From the NCBI GenBank assembly GCA_030692565.1, contig JAUYAO010000008.1, positions 1 through 64,000 of the forward strand: a stretch of 64,000 nt of DNA, given 5' to 3'. This DNA comes from Nitrospira sp. (GTDB taxonomy: Bacteria; Nitrospirota; Nitrospiria; Nitrospirales; Nitrospiraceae). Made by a program: the position numbers and the translations under genes. Positions 9,013 to 18,111 of the stretch are shown here, piece by piece (the first letter of the stretch is position 1; every line of letters begins with the position of its first letter). Under the pieces are notes generated by a model. The model had not been told where the DNA came from and searched no databases. It saw only the letters and a program-made list of their open reading frames with translations.

Positions 9013-10002
9013 ATGTGGGGATGGATGAGCGGTCGGCCGCGACAGTGTCTCAAGATCGGTGTGGAGTCTGTGGCATGGGCGGAGGCGCAGCCGGATTGGC
9101 GTGGCAGGCGTGGACATCGATGCGTCACCTCCCCGCTTCCTGAGGGAGCGGTCAAGCCGTCGCCGGCTGAACCGAATCTCGCTCAGCTGACTGTTGTGGA
9201 AGCGAAGATTCACGCCTTGGTCGGTCCTCCCCATGACGTTCGGATCCTGGGGCATGCGGTGATGGCCAACTGCCCTCGTCCAGTGACCTTATTGCTCCCG
9301 GATGCGGCGGTGCGTGCCGTGGTGCTGCATCTGGACCAACTGCCTGCTCGCGCGGATGAGCGCGACGCGTTGATTCGCTGGCGATTCGGGCAGGAACAGC
9401 TGTTCCCACTCACCGGAACGACGATGGTCTCTCAAGTATTTAGCGGACCCCCACGTGCCGCTGGCGCGGCGCAGTCTGTCCTGGCCGTGGCGGTCCATCA
9501 ATCCGTCTTGCGTCAGTATGAGTCTGTGTGTGAAAGCGTCGGTTTGGTCCCACGGGATGTGGGGCTCACGAGCCTGCGTCTCTTTGATCTATGGGCCAAG
9601 ATGGCGGGGCGGAGCGGATGGGAAGGCGATGATCTTCTGTGGATCAGCCTGCTGGATCGAGCGTTGACGGCTATGGTGTTTCAGCAGGGTCGCCTGTTGT
9701 TCTATCGCTGCAAGTTATTGACCGCTGATGCGCTGAGCGGCGCCGATGCCGGATTGCAGAAGATCGCGGAAGAATGTGCCGCTTCGGTGGAAATGTGCCA
9801 GCAGCGCCATTCGGGAGTGTCGGTGAAGCGCGCCGTGCTGTGTGCCGATGATATGGTGCCCTTGCATGAAAAGCTCGAAGAGCATCTGGCGCTGTCCGTT
9901 GAGTCCCTGGGCTGGGAAGATATTGAATCGCGTGGATGGGGGAGCGGGGACCATCGTCAAGGCGTGGATTCCCTGGCCGCGCTGGCGGGAGTGTTGTCAT
10001 GA
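9013..10002 (+). CDS. PilM/GspL-like actin-fold protein
   Basis: A 329-residue cytoplasmic protein in the position of pilM, 3 nt after the ATPase gene and behind a strong GAGGGGTGAGGG ribosome site. It begins with LKIGVESVAWAEA, the first strand of the PilM/GspL actin-like fold, and the LLPDAAVRAVVLHLDQLPARADERDALIRWRF segment matches the PilM pattern. No transmembrane segment is visible, as expected for PilM, with PilN encoded next. The family call rests on weak motifs plus gene order. Confidence 0.75.
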   Translation: MWGWMSGRPRQCLKIGVESVAWAEAQPDWRGRRGHRCVTSPLPEGAVKPSPAEPNLAQLTVVEAKIHALVGPPHDVRILGHAVMANCPRPVTLLLPDAAVRAVVLHLDQLPARADERDALIRWRFGQEQLFPLTGTTMVSQVFSGPPRAAGAAQSVLAVAVHQSVLRQYESVCESVGLVPRDVGLTSLRLFDLWAKMAGRSGWEGDDLLWISLLDRALTAMVFQQGRLLFYRCKLLTADALSGADAGLQKIAEECAASVEMCQQRHSGVSVKRAVLCADDMVPLHEKLEEHLALSVESLGWEDIESRGWGSGDHRQGVDSLAALAGVLS

Positions 10003-10622
10003 TGGCGGCCCTTCGAGACGGCGTGAGCCGCGTCGCCGATCGCGTTGCGCGTGTCATGGGCCTCCGTCGATATTTTCAGATTTCTCTCGCCACTCGATTT
10101 CGATGGTATTTGCTTCCGCTCCAACTTGGGCTGATGGCCGGTTGTTTGGGGCTCTGTGTGGCGATCGTGTGGAGTATCACCCGGACGGTTCTCGGGTACC
10201 AAGATGTCCGGCAAATGAGCGTAGAGCTGGAGCATGTGCGGCAGCAGGATCAGCAGCTCATGGCCGAGGCGACTCAAGAAGGGATCGATCTGTCCGAGCG
10301 GGCGCTGCAGCAGTTGCCTGCAGAAGTCGCATTGGCCAATCAGCTGCTTGAGAAGCGGACCTTTTCTTGGACGGCGTTTTTGGCGGGGTTGGAGCAAGCG
10401 ATTCCGCCACGGTTGGCGCTCACCAGTGTCCGGTTGGAGTCCGGAGGGTCTCTCGTGCATTTGACCGGCTCGGCGACGAGTTTGGAAGATCTCACGGCAT
10501 TTACCGTGGGGTTGCAAGACCATCCCAAATTCAAAGACCCGGTGCTAGCTCAGCATCGAGTCGGGCCGAGTGGTTTGGTGGAGTTCGACGTGACTGTGCG
10601 CTATCGGCGGGAGGGCGTGTAA
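9999..10622 (+). CDS. PilN-like inner-membrane assembly protein
   Basis: A 207-residue protein with one N-terminal transmembrane helix (LQLGLMAGCLGLCVAIVWSIT, about residues 44-64), a periplasmic coiled coil (VRQMSVELEHVRQQDQQLM) and a ferredoxin-like periplasmic domain, the PilN/GspL-C layout. ATG 9999 overlaps the pilM stop (ATGA). A longer reading to 9936 exists but would sit inside pilM. Part of the M-N-O-P alignment complex. Confidence 0.78.
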   Translation: MMAALRDGVSRVADRVARVMGLRRYFQISLATRFRWYLLPLQLGLMAGCLGLCVAIVWSITRTVLGYQDVRQMSVELEHVRQQDQQLMAEATQEGIDLSERALQQLPAEVALANQLLEKRTFSWTAFLAGLEQAIPPRLALTSVRLESGGSLVHLTGSATSLEDLTAFTVGLQDHPKFKDPVLAQHRVGPSGLVEFDVTVRYRREGV

Positions 10623-11192
10623 GTGACTGATCGGTTGCAGCGCATGTTGTCCGAACCCTATGCCCCGCTATTGCCGTGGGTTGGGCTGGCGGCATTGTTG
10701 CTGGCAGGGCTGATGGTGGTCAATGCGTTCGGCGTTCGGGGAGTCGAAGGCGATCGGATCCAAATAGAAAAAGAGTGGGTGTCCGCGCGCCAGGTGTTGG
10801 CCCAGCATCGGGAAGCCAGGAAAGCGCGAAAGGATGTGAGTCAGGTGTGGGCGGTCCTGCCGGTCGAGCGTGACTTTGCTCCGCTGGCCTTGGGGATATC
10901 CGAAGAGGCCAAACGCGACCATGTGACGCTGCCGGCGCTGTCCTACAAGACGGAGGCGACGGCCGTAGCGAACACGAGCAAAGGGGTGCTCCAGGGTTCC
11001 ATGACCGGCCGGTATGAGGATCTGAGGCGGTTTATCTACGATCTTGAAACAGCGGAGGAGCTGCTGTTCATAGAAGATCTGGAGCTTGCCGGTTCTTCTA
11101 GTCCGCGCGATCAACAGTTGACCTTTAACATTAAGATTGTGACCTATTTGCGTGGAGAATCAGTGAAGTCTCCATTGGGTGTACAGCAATAG
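10623..11192 (+). CDS. PilO/GspM-like inner-membrane assembly protein
   Basis: A 189-residue protein with one transmembrane helix near the N-terminus (VGLAALLLAGLMVVNAFGV), a coiled coil and a periplasmic domain (TGRYEDLRRFIYDLETAEELLFIEDLEL is typical of PilO/GspM). GTG 10623 directly follows the pilN-like stop. Partner of the preceding gene in the inner-membrane alignment complex. Confidence 0.76.
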   Translation: MTDRLQRMLSEPYAPLLPWVGLAALLLAGLMVVNAFGVRGVEGDRIQIEKEWVSARQVLAQHREARKARKDVSQVWAVLPVERDFAPLALGISEEAKRDHVTLPALSYKTEATAVANTSKGVLQGSMTGRYEDLRRFIYDLETAEELLFIEDLELAGSSSPRDQQLTFNIKIVTYLRGESVKSPLGVQQ

Positions 11193-11783
11193 ATGGATGC
11201 CAAGCGGAAAGCGCTCATCGCAATCGGACTGGTCGCGCTCTGGGGTGGAGTGGCCTATTGGCAGTGGGGCGCGTTGCCCGATCCGGTTCGCATGCCATTG
11301 GCCAATACCTCTGGCCCGGCGTCGTCGCTCGTGCGTCCGCTTTCCCGAACCGGTGGATTACGTGTCCACCTCGAGCAGCTGGCGTCCGCACGAACCCAGC
11401 GCGAGGCCACGTTTACTGCACCTCGAAATATCTTTGCGGCGTCTGGTTTAGATGGAACGACGTCAGCGGCCGGTGACGGATCGGATGGTGGTCAGTCGAC
11501 CCAAGTTTCTGAACAGGCATTGCAGCAGCAGGCGGCGTCCTTAGAATTGGATCAATATCGGTATTTGGGATTTGTCCGGATGGGTGAGTCGGCCAAGGGC
11601 ACCGGCAATACGGCCGTGCTGAGCAAGAATGAAGAGGTGATGATCGGCCGGGTCGGCCAGCGTTTGGAGCGGCATCTGGTGGTGAAAGCCATCACTCCGG
11701 ACAGCGTGACGCTCCGAGATACTCAGGCGCGGGTCGACCACACGGTTCCCCTCACGGAGGATGCGGAACAACCGCAGCCATAG
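11193..11783 (+). CDS. PilP/GspC-like periplasmic protein
   Basis: A 196-residue protein with an N-terminal signal anchor (ALIAIGLVALWGGVAYW), a low-complexity linker, and a small C-terminal beta domain (YRYLGFVRMGESAKGTGNTAVLSKNEEVMIGRVGQ) resembling the HR domain of PilP/GspC, which contacts the secretin. ATG 11193 abuts the previous stop. Position after the N and O homologues supports the call; the sequence alone is weak. Confidence 0.62.
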   Translation: MDAKRKALIAIGLVALWGGVAYWQWGALPDPVRMPLANTSGPASSLVRPLSRTGGLRVHLEQLASARTQREATFTAPRNIFAASGLDGTTSAAGDGSDGGQSTQVSEQALQQQAASLELDQYRYLGFVRMGESAKGTGNTAVLSKNEEVMIGRVGQRLERHLVVKAITPDSVTLRDTQARVDHTVPLTEDAEQPQP

Positions 11784-11786
11784 CCC

Positions 11787-12416
11787 ATGAGAGGGTTTGT
11801 CTTCAATGGCAGAGAATCTGAGCGTGGATTTTCCTATGTCGTCTTGATGTTTGCCATCGTGCTCATCGGCCTCGGGATGACCGTGGCCGCACGGCAGTGG
11901 AAAGTAATGATACAGCGCGAGCTGGAGGCGGATCTCATTTCTAAAGGCATTGAGATTCAGAACGCGTTGGCGTTCTATTCGGCCAGCATGAAAGCGGGAC
12001 GAGTGGTTCCGGGAGAAGTGTATCCGCAAACACTGGCCGAGCTCACTCGATTGCCCAAGCCTTTTCTGCGCAAGGTCTATGGAGATCCTGTGGGGCATGG
12101 CGACTGGGAGCTGGTTCGTGCCCCGACCGGTGGAATCATGGGAGTGAGGAGCAAGAGCAAGAGCCTGCCGATCTGGCAACACAACTTTCCTCCTGCGGTC
12201 AGGCATTTTGACGGGCGCAAATCATATTATGACTGGGTGTTTCAGCATCCGAATCCCTCCATGATATTGATGGGGATGACTGGGATGGGGGCCCCGGGAC
12301 CAGGTTCAGCCGGGCAGCAGGGCGCGTTCCCGGGAATGGCTCCGATGTCCCCTCAGAACCCCGTCGGCACGACCCCTCCTCAGTTAGGACCTCCAGTCGC
12401 CCCGCCCGCTCCCTAA
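11787..12416 (+). CDS. Atypical pseudopilin with Pro/Gly-rich tail
   Basis: A 209-residue last gene of the operon. The N-terminus SERG|FSYVVLMFAIVLIGLGMTVA looks like a class III signal, but mature position 5 is Val rather than Glu, as in GspK-type tip pseudopilins. The body (IEIQNALAFYSASMKAG, LPKPFLRKVYGDPV) resembles pseudopilin-like secretion proteins. The last ~50 residues are Met/Gly/Pro-rich (GMTGMGAPGPGSAGQQG) and probably disordered. It may be a minor pseudopilin capping the fibre. Confidence 0.72.
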   Translation: MRGFVFNGRESERGFSYVVLMFAIVLIGLGMTVAARQWKVMIQRELEADLISKGIEIQNALAFYSASMKAGRVVPGEVYPQTLAELTRLPKPFLRKVYGDPVGHGDWELVRAPTGGIMGVRSKSKSLPIWQHNFPPAVRHFDGRKSYYDWVFQHPNPSMILMGMTGMGAPGPGSAGQQGAFPGMAPMSPQNPVGTTPPQLGPPVAPPAP

Positions 12417-12497
12417 GTCGGCAGGTGAGTCATTGCCAGTCTTCCATTGAACCCTGACACTGCCTGCATTGGGATCTCAATGGCGGAGGATGGTGCC

Positions 12498-12527
12498 TTG
12501 ACCGCCTTCAAACGCGCGCGGTATCCT
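12498..12527 (+). promoter_or_regulatory. Candidate proA promoter
   Basis: TTGACC (12498-12503), an 18-nt spacer and TATCCT (12522-12527), about 30 nt before the proA start, in the only sizeable gap between the pilus operon and proA. Confidence 0.4.
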
Positions 12528-12564
12528 GTCGCCCGTTCACTTTTACACAGAGAAGGCGATGCGC

Positions 12565-13899
12565 ATGATCTCCGACGAGGAACAGCAGGAATTAGCCCCC
12601 GTTGATGCTCCCGAGACGAAGGACGTTCAGGAAGTCCCGCCGCTCTCTATCCCGGATTATGTACATGAGCTGGTCACGCGGGCGAGGCAGGCCGCCGGTC
12701 GTCTGGCGACGCTCTCCACGGTCATAAAAAATAACGCATTGATCGCCATGGCCGATGCGCTGGATGAGAAACAGGCCCTGCTCATCGAAGCCAATGAAAA
12801 AGATATCGAGGCCTTCGGGACTGACCCGGACAAGGCTGCGATGGCCGATCGGCTCCGGCTCACGGAGCAGCGGATCGCCGACATGTCGGCCGGGATTCGG
12901 GAAGTCGCCAAGCTGCCGGATCCGTTAGGCGATATGCCGAAGATGTGGACCAGGCCGAACGGGATGCAGGTAGGCCGGGTGCGTGTGCCCATCGGTGTGA
13001 TCGGCATCATTTACGAATCCCGTCCGAATGTCACCGCCGATTCTGCCGCACTTTGCTTGAAGTCCGGTAATGCCTGTGTGTTGCGCGGCGGGAGCGAGGC
13101 CATTCATTCGAATACCGCCATTGCCGCTGTGTTGGCCGAAGCCGCCGAGAAGGCAGGGATTCCCCCCGGCGCCATCAGTTTTGTCGAGCGTCCGGATCGG
13201 GAACTTGTGCCGGTCCTGCTCAAGCAGGATCGCTATATCGACCTGATTATCCCGCGGGGCGGTCCGTCACTCATGAAGACCATCGCCGAGCACGCCACCA
13301 TTCCGGTCGTCAAGCACGATGCGGGGATCTGTCACATCTACGTGGATGCGGATGCCGATCAGGCGATGGCCGAGACAATCTGTGTGAATGCCAAAGCCCA
13401 GCGGCCCTCGACCTGTAATGCGATGGAAACGTTGCTCGTCCATCAAACGATCGCGCGGACGTTTCTCCCGCGTCTCATGGAAAAGCTCCAGGCGGCGAAG
13501 GTGGAAGTGCGCGGTTGTCCCAGGACTTGCCAGTTGCTGCCGGACGCGAAGCCGGCGGCCGACGATGACTTTGGAAAAGAGTTCTTAGAGTTGGTCCTTG
13601 CCGTGAGGGTCGTGAAGAACATGGACGAGGCAATGGAGCACATCGCCAAGTACGGGTCCCAGCACACCGAAGCCATCATCACAACCAACTATCAGCGGGC
13701 TATGCGGTTCCTGCGGGAAGTCGATGCGGGGGCGGTGCTGGTGAATGCGTCCACGCGGCTCAATGACGGCTATCAATTCGGACTCGGGGCGGAGATTGGC
13801 ATCAGCACCTCTCGGATCCATGCCCGTGGTCCCATGGGGTTGGAAGAGCTCACCTGTTCGAAGTTCATTGTCCTGGGGAGCGGCCAGATCCGCGAGTAA
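12565..13899 (+). CDS. proA: Gamma-glutamyl phosphate reductase
   Basis: The second enzyme of proline synthesis, reducing gamma-glutamyl phosphate to glutamate semialdehyde with NADPH. About 444 residues with the ALDH-like fold; VRVPIGVIGIIYESRPNVT and the catalytic-Cys stretch KAQRPSTCNAMETLLVH are diagnostic. The C-terminus (GPMGLEELTCSKFIVLG) is also typical. An N-terminal extension of about 25 acidic residues precedes the usual start. ATG 12565 has AGAAGG at good spacing; ATG 12559 is an in-frame alternative. No proB is present nearby. Confidence 0.95.
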   Translation: MISDEEQQELAPVDAPETKDVQEVPPLSIPDYVHELVTRARQAAGRLATLSTVIKNNALIAMADALDEKQALLIEANEKDIEAFGTDPDKAAMADRLRLTEQRIADMSAGIREVAKLPDPLGDMPKMWTRPNGMQVGRVRVPIGVIGIIYESRPNVTADSAALCLKSGNACVLRGGSEAIHSNTAIAAVLAEAAEKAGIPPGAISFVERPDRELVPVLLKQDRYIDLIIPRGGPSLMKTIAEHATIPVVKHDAGICHIYVDADADQAMAETICVNAKAQRPSTCNAMETLLVHQTIARTFLPRLMEKLQAAKVEVRGCPRTCQLLPDAKPAADDDFGKEFLELVLAVRVVKNMDEAMEHIAKYGSQHTEAIITTNYQRAMRFLREVDAGAVLVNASTRLNDGYQFGLGAEIGISTSRIHARGPMGLEELTCSKFIVLGSGQIRE

Positions 13900-15672
13900 A
13901 TGGCTGGCGACCCTGTTCGTACCGCACTAGCGTCTTCCGACTCTCTCCGGTTTTCTGCCAATCAGACCTTGGCTCATCAATTCGACCAATCCGGCGGACG
14001 CGTCGTTCGCCAAGCCACCGGCCATCTGGTCTTCTATCGCCCCGATGGTCGGAGAATGCTTGCCACCGATCCTGACGGCCATCCGCTGCATGAATGCGAG
14101 TGGGGTGTCGATCCTCGCGGGAGAACGGTCTTGGTTCGTGCGCGCCTGCGGCTGGACTGGGGGCGATGGGTCGGGCTGAAACCTGGCGGACTGGTCAATG
14201 AAACCCGTCTCAACCTGGCAACGAAGCCGGGCTGGCAGCGCCTGAAAGCGGAAGATCTTCGCCATATGGCGGCGCAGGCGATGCGGGTGCCGATCGAAGA
14301 GGTCCGTTTCTTCTACGGCGACGAAGATCTGGTCATCGATGCGCATGGCCAGGCGACGATCCGGCATCGGAAAGATGCGTTTTATGTGCTGGAAGACGGC
14401 TCGTTTGCGTCGGCTCGTTTCATGTCCTGCATGGGGGCGATGCACTGGGACCAGATCGATTTTCTACCCGTCGTCGAACTTTTCAAATCGCTCCTGCCGG
14501 GCACCGGGTCGGCGGCATTTGAGCTGATTCGCGGGCTCTACGACGACCAGAACGGGGGACCATCCAGTCCGCGCCCCTTGCGCTATCGCGGCATTCCGAC
14601 CTATCCATCCGAAGCGGCCTTTCGGCTCTTCAGCAGTTTCTTCACGCCGCAGGCCGATGCCGGCGGCGATCCGGTCGCGCTGTTCATGGACCCCTCCCGC
14701 TCTCATCGGGTCACGTGGCTCCCGGCACCGGCGCCTCCGCTACGCTATTTCGATGAGGCCCAGTCTGTCTGTCTCACGGTGCAGGGAGATGAATTGCTGA
14801 AGGCGACCTGCGCCGACGATGGGATGGGCTTGTCGTACGTGAATCCCAAGGGACGGCGGATGGTGGCCTGGGATCGATCGGCCGTCATCGTCGACGGTGA
14901 GCTGCAGTTGAACGATCGAGATCACCGGAGGGCGATATCGCTCACGAATGGTCTGGCAAGGGTACGGTCTTCATCTTCAGTGCCTTCTTCCAGTCCCGTC
15001 GATTGGCGCTCGGTATTTCAGTCTGGCCTTCCCGCTGTCCAATCCGGAGAAGTGTTTGGCGCGGTGCTCTTGTATCCAGGGGATGAGACGCCGGTCGGAG
15101 AATTGGCGGCCCAGCCGTTTGTGGCGGACTATCTGCAAGACCTTGCCGAGCAGGATCGCGAGATCGGGCAGATACTCATGAGAGCAGAGCGCATCCTAAT
15201 CGACAACGGGGATGCGGTGATCTCAACCTGTGTACCATTCGATCGCCCGCGCGAGGTCGTCGCGCACATCTCGCACCCGCCCTTTGCCTACAAACAGGCG
15301 CAGCAGCTTTGGACCGTGTGCGCTGAATTGCAGCGATGGGAGTGGTTGCAGCGAACCAGATTCATGCTCTCTCCCGTCACATCCCAAGCCGAATCCTATG
15401 ATCTGGTCTATGCCTGGCTTCCCTATGCCGAGTTTGAACAGGCAAGCGCCCTCACGGCGCGGGTACGTGCGCTCACGCTGCAAGTCAAAACGGGTGGCAA
15501 TGCGTTTATCGTAGGGTCGGCACGAACGGGCGATGAGTTGAGCCGAGCCGGCTTGCAGCGTTGCTGGGAGGAAGCAGTTGAGCGACTCCCGACATTTGCG
15601 ATGCATAAGACGATTCTGCCGAAGGCCAAGCTCCGGAGCGGGCTGACGCTGTTTCATGTACGCCGAGGTTAG
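13900..15672 (+). CDS. Hypothetical protein, possible degenerate methyltransferase-like C-terminus
   Basis: A 590-residue soluble protein that I do not recognise. ATG 13900 follows the proA stop directly, so it is probably coupled to proA. The first ~350 residues contain several DGR/DPDG-type beta segments (FYRPDGRRMLATDPDGHPL). The last ~120 residues (AESYDLVYAWLPYAEFEQA, then a hydrophobic strand and GGNAFIVG) resemble the late strands of a class I SAM methyltransferase fold, without a visible SAM-binding glycine motif. No signal peptide or membrane helix. Confidence 0.6.
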   Translation: MAGDPVRTALASSDSLRFSANQTLAHQFDQSGGRVVRQATGHLVFYRPDGRRMLATDPDGHPLHECEWGVDPRGRTVLVRARLRLDWGRWVGLKPGGLVNETRLNLATKPGWQRLKAEDLRHMAAQAMRVPIEEVRFFYGDEDLVIDAHGQATIRHRKDAFYVLEDGSFASARFMSCMGAMHWDQIDFLPVVELFKSLLPGTGSAAFELIRGLYDDQNGGPSSPRPLRYRGIPTYPSEAAFRLFSSFFTPQADAGGDPVALFMDPSRSHRVTWLPAPAPPLRYFDEAQSVCLTVQGDELLKATCADDGMGLSYVNPKGRRMVAWDRSAVIVDGELQLNDRDHRRAISLTNGLARVRSSSSVPSSSPVDWRSVFQSGLPAVQSGEVFGAVLLYPGDETPVGELAAQPFVADYLQDLAEQDREIGQILMRAERILIDNGDAVISTCVPFDRPREVVAHISHPPFAYKQAQQLWTVCAELQRWEWLQRTRFMLSPVTSQAESYDLVYAWLPYAEFEQASALTARVRALTLQVKTGGNAFIVGSARTGDELSRAGLQRCWEEAVERLPTFAMHKTILPKAKLRSGLTLFHVRRG

Positions 15673-15720
15673 CCGCTTTCCCCTTGCGCCGATCCGTCTT
15701 CTTCGATTACTGTCAGGCCT

Positions 15721-16413
15721 ATGAGTGAGCCAACTACAGAGCCGGTGTCTGTCGAGGAGAGCGGCGACAAGGTCGTCATCTACTGGGAGCGGGAGTATTC
15801 GACCGCGTTTCCACCGGAGCGGCTGAAGCTGGATTTCAATCCGCACCGTCCGATGTTGAACAACATGACGCTCGATGAACAGCGAGGGCTCGCCGCCGGC
15901 GGGTATAAGGTGTTGCCGGACGACTGCGGCCCGGTCCGCACGGTCGGCAGCTATGGCTGGCTGATCCGGTGCCCGGCGGATGTCAAACTGCGCCGGACGG
16001 CCGATGGGGTCAGATGGCAATCGCCGCCCATCCAGCCGGAAGAGCGGTTGCTCGGATACAAATCGTTTTCCGGGACGTACGTCGATCTGATCCTCAACAG
16101 CGGCTATCCCAAGCTCTGCTGCGGGATTCGCTTTTACTATCCCAAGCATGTCGGGCTGATGATGAAGGACATTCCCAATCACTTCTATCATTACCCTGAG
16201 CGCACTTATGCCATCTGGGAAGGCATTAAGACCCAGGAATATAAGCGCACCCCGAATCAGTACGACTGGCTGCCGGACTATGAGGCCTTCACGGCCAATT
16301 TCCTGCTCCAACTTCACAAGCCCACGACCATCAAGCGTGGCGATCCCATCGGATTAGTGCTTCCTGTCATGCTGCCGAAGCAGTTCTCCCTCGAAGAAAT
16401 CAAGCGCCCCTAG
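15721..16413 (+). CDS. Hypothetical protein (possibly DUF6065-like)
   Basis: A 230-residue soluble protein, starting at ATG 15721 with only a short gap after the previous gene. Many aromatic residues and the segments GSYGWLIRCPADV, KLCCGIRFYYPKHVGLMMKDIPNH and IKRGDPIGLVLPVMLP suggest a compact all-beta enzyme-like fold. The overall pattern reminds me of DUF6065, but I cannot confirm that. Function unknown. A palindromic repeat starts at the very next base after the stop. Confidence 0.65.
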   Translation: MSEPTTEPVSVEESGDKVVIYWEREYSTAFPPERLKLDFNPHRPMLNNMTLDEQRGLAAGGYKVLPDDCGPVRTVGSYGWLIRCPADVKLRRTADGVRWQSPPIQPEERLLGYKSFSGTYVDLILNSGYPKLCCGIRFYYPKHVGLMMKDIPNHFYHYPERTYAIWEGIKTQEYKRTPNQYDWLPDYEAFTANFLLQLHKPTTIKRGDPIGLVLPVMLPKQFSLEEIKRP

Positions 16414-16587
16414 CAGGATGCTCAAAAAGTCCGCCAGCGGCGTTCTCGCGTCGCTCAGAGGCTCAACGTACGGAAAGGCAACCGGAGGCAATGGACCTCT
16501 CCGCTCGCTGCGCCTTGCCCGCGGAACGGCGCGTCTCGGCGCGCCGGGGTTGGGCGGGTGAGAACGGTGGCCTTTTTGAGCATCCTG
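16414..16587. repeat. Gene-end palindromic repeat, copy A (174 bp)
   Basis: Perfect 16-bp terminal inverted repeats: CAGGATGCTCAAAAAG (16414-16429) and CTTTTTGAGCATCCTG (16572-16587). The interior contains CAGCGGCGTTCTCGC and GGAACGGCGCGTCTCGGCGCGCCGGG, shared with copy B. It begins at the base after the stop codon of the upstream gene. It probably folds into a long hairpin that ends transcripts. Confidence 0.88.
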
Positions 16588-16703
16588 CCGTGATTGATGG
16601 ATTCAATCCTGTCCTCTAGGTTCTCGACATCGTTTGTCCCTCAAGTGTTTTTGCCATAAACCGATACAGGTAGTGGTTCCGCATGCCGGGAGGGGGAGGG
16701 GCT

Positions 16704-17900
16704 ATGCGAAAAGTCTTGTTCGTAGATGACATGCCGGAAGTCCTGCGCATGTTGAAGCGCACGCTCGACCCGATCAAGGGCGAGTGGGACATGCGTTTTG
16801 TGGAAAGCGCGCCGGAGGCCCTGGCCGTAATGGAACAGGATGCGTTCGACGTGCTGGCGACCGACATGATCATGCCGGGGATGGACGGGTTCCAACTGTT
16901 GAAGGAAGCCAAGGCCCGGTATCCGCAGATGGTGCGCATCGCCTTCTCCGGCCAGCAGGGGCAGAGCCTGGGCCTGCGCTCGACCGATCTGGCGCATCAG
17001 TTTCTTGAAAAGCCCATCGATGCGCAACTCTTGCGGTCGATCATGATCCGCGCCTGCGGGCTGCGGGCGCTGTTGTCCGACGACAACGTGCGCAAGATTG
17101 TCACCAATCTCAAGTGCCTCCCCAGCCTTCCGGTGCTCTATAAAGAATTGATGGATGAAATCCATTCCGGCGATGCCTCGCTCAAGAAGATCGCCAAGAT
17201 CATCTCCAAAGATATGGCGATGGTGACGAAGATTCTCCAACTGGTGAACTCCGCCTTTTTCGGATTGCGCACGACGGTGTCGAATCCCGAGCAGGCGGTG
17301 GCCTTGCTCGGCAGCGACACGATCCGGTCTCTCGTGCTGTCTATGCAGGCCTTCTCCCAGTTTGATGCCAAGGCGTTGCCGGGCTTTTCACTCGAGGCCT
17401 TGTGGCAACACGGGCTGAAAACCAGCGGCTATGCGAAAGCGATCGCAAAGGAAGAGCGCGTCCCTCAGGCCATGATCGACGATGCCTTCACGGCGGGACT
17501 ATTGCACGATATCGGCATGCTGGTGTTGGCGAGTAACATGCCTGACGGGTACAAACAGGTATTGGGACTTCAGAAGGATAAGGGCCTGCTCGACTGGCAG
17601 GCGGAGCAGGAGGTGTTCGGCGTCACCCATGCTGAAGTCGGGGCCTATCTGTTGGGACTGTGGGGAGTCGGCGAAGCGATCGTCGAAGCCGTCGCCTATC
17701 ACCATCGGCCATCCGTCTGCGACGAGCTGGCGTTCAGTCCGCTCACCGCCGTGCATGTGGCCAATGTGCTGGCTGAGAGTGAGCAGCCTATGGGAGAGAG
17801 CGGCACATCTCTTTCAATAGATGAAGCCTACCTGACCAAGCTGGGGAAATTGGATCAGCTTGCAGCGTGGAAAGAAGCCTGTCAGCCGGACGAAGAGTAA
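16704..17900 (+). CDS. Response regulator with HDOD output domain
   Basis: A 398-residue protein: an N-terminal receiver domain (MRKVLFVDDMPEVLRML; phosphoacceptor Asp in VLATDMIMPGMDG; conserved Lys in FLEKPID), then an HDOD domain from about residue 135 (LPSLPVLYKELMDEI ... LLHDIGMLVLASNMPDGY). REC-HDOD proteins regulate stress, motility or cyclic-nucleotide signalling by protein contacts rather than DNA binding. ATG 16704 is preferred over 16683 because GGGAGGGG lies just before it. No partner kinase is adjacent. Confidence 0.88.
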   Translation: MRKVLFVDDMPEVLRMLKRTLDPIKGEWDMRFVESAPEALAVMEQDAFDVLATDMIMPGMDGFQLLKEAKARYPQMVRIAFSGQQGQSLGLRSTDLAHQFLEKPIDAQLLRSIMIRACGLRALLSDDNVRKIVTNLKCLPSLPVLYKELMDEIHSGDASLKKIAKIISKDMAMVTKILQLVNSAFFGLRTTVSNPEQAVALLGSDTIRSLVLSMQAFSQFDAKALPGFSLEALWQHGLKTSGYAKAIAKEERVPQAMIDDAFTAGLLHDIGMLVLASNMPDGYKQVLGLQKDKGLLDWQAEQEVFGVTHAEVGAYLLGLWGVGEAIVEAVAYHHRPSVCDELAFSPLTAVHVANVLAESEQPMGESGTSLSIDEAYLTKLGKLDQLAAWKEACQPDEE

Positions 17901-18111
17901 GACCGCCCTTTCTTCATTGCCCCGTCGAAACTAATCCTAGATCAATCAAGTCAGCTGCCCTTCGGCTCTGTGGAAGCCGGATGGAGTGCTGGCTGTCCAT
18001 CTATCGAACAGGTAAGATGCCAGCGTAGGAAGATGGATGCCGCAGCAATCCGTGGGTGAGGTTGGTGCAATGAGTATCATGTGGGCCATCTACGCAGTGC
18101 GAAATAAAGTT

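Noticed and set aside
15223-16317. Minus-strand frame of 364 codons
   Set aside because: It spans the antisense of two + strand genes and their gap; no start signals or domain, and composition is typical of a shadow frame.
17901-18069. A group I intron hosting the GIY-YIG gene
   Set aside because: No split exon gene is visible on either side and I could not identify the conserved intron core pairings; the gene looks free-standing.
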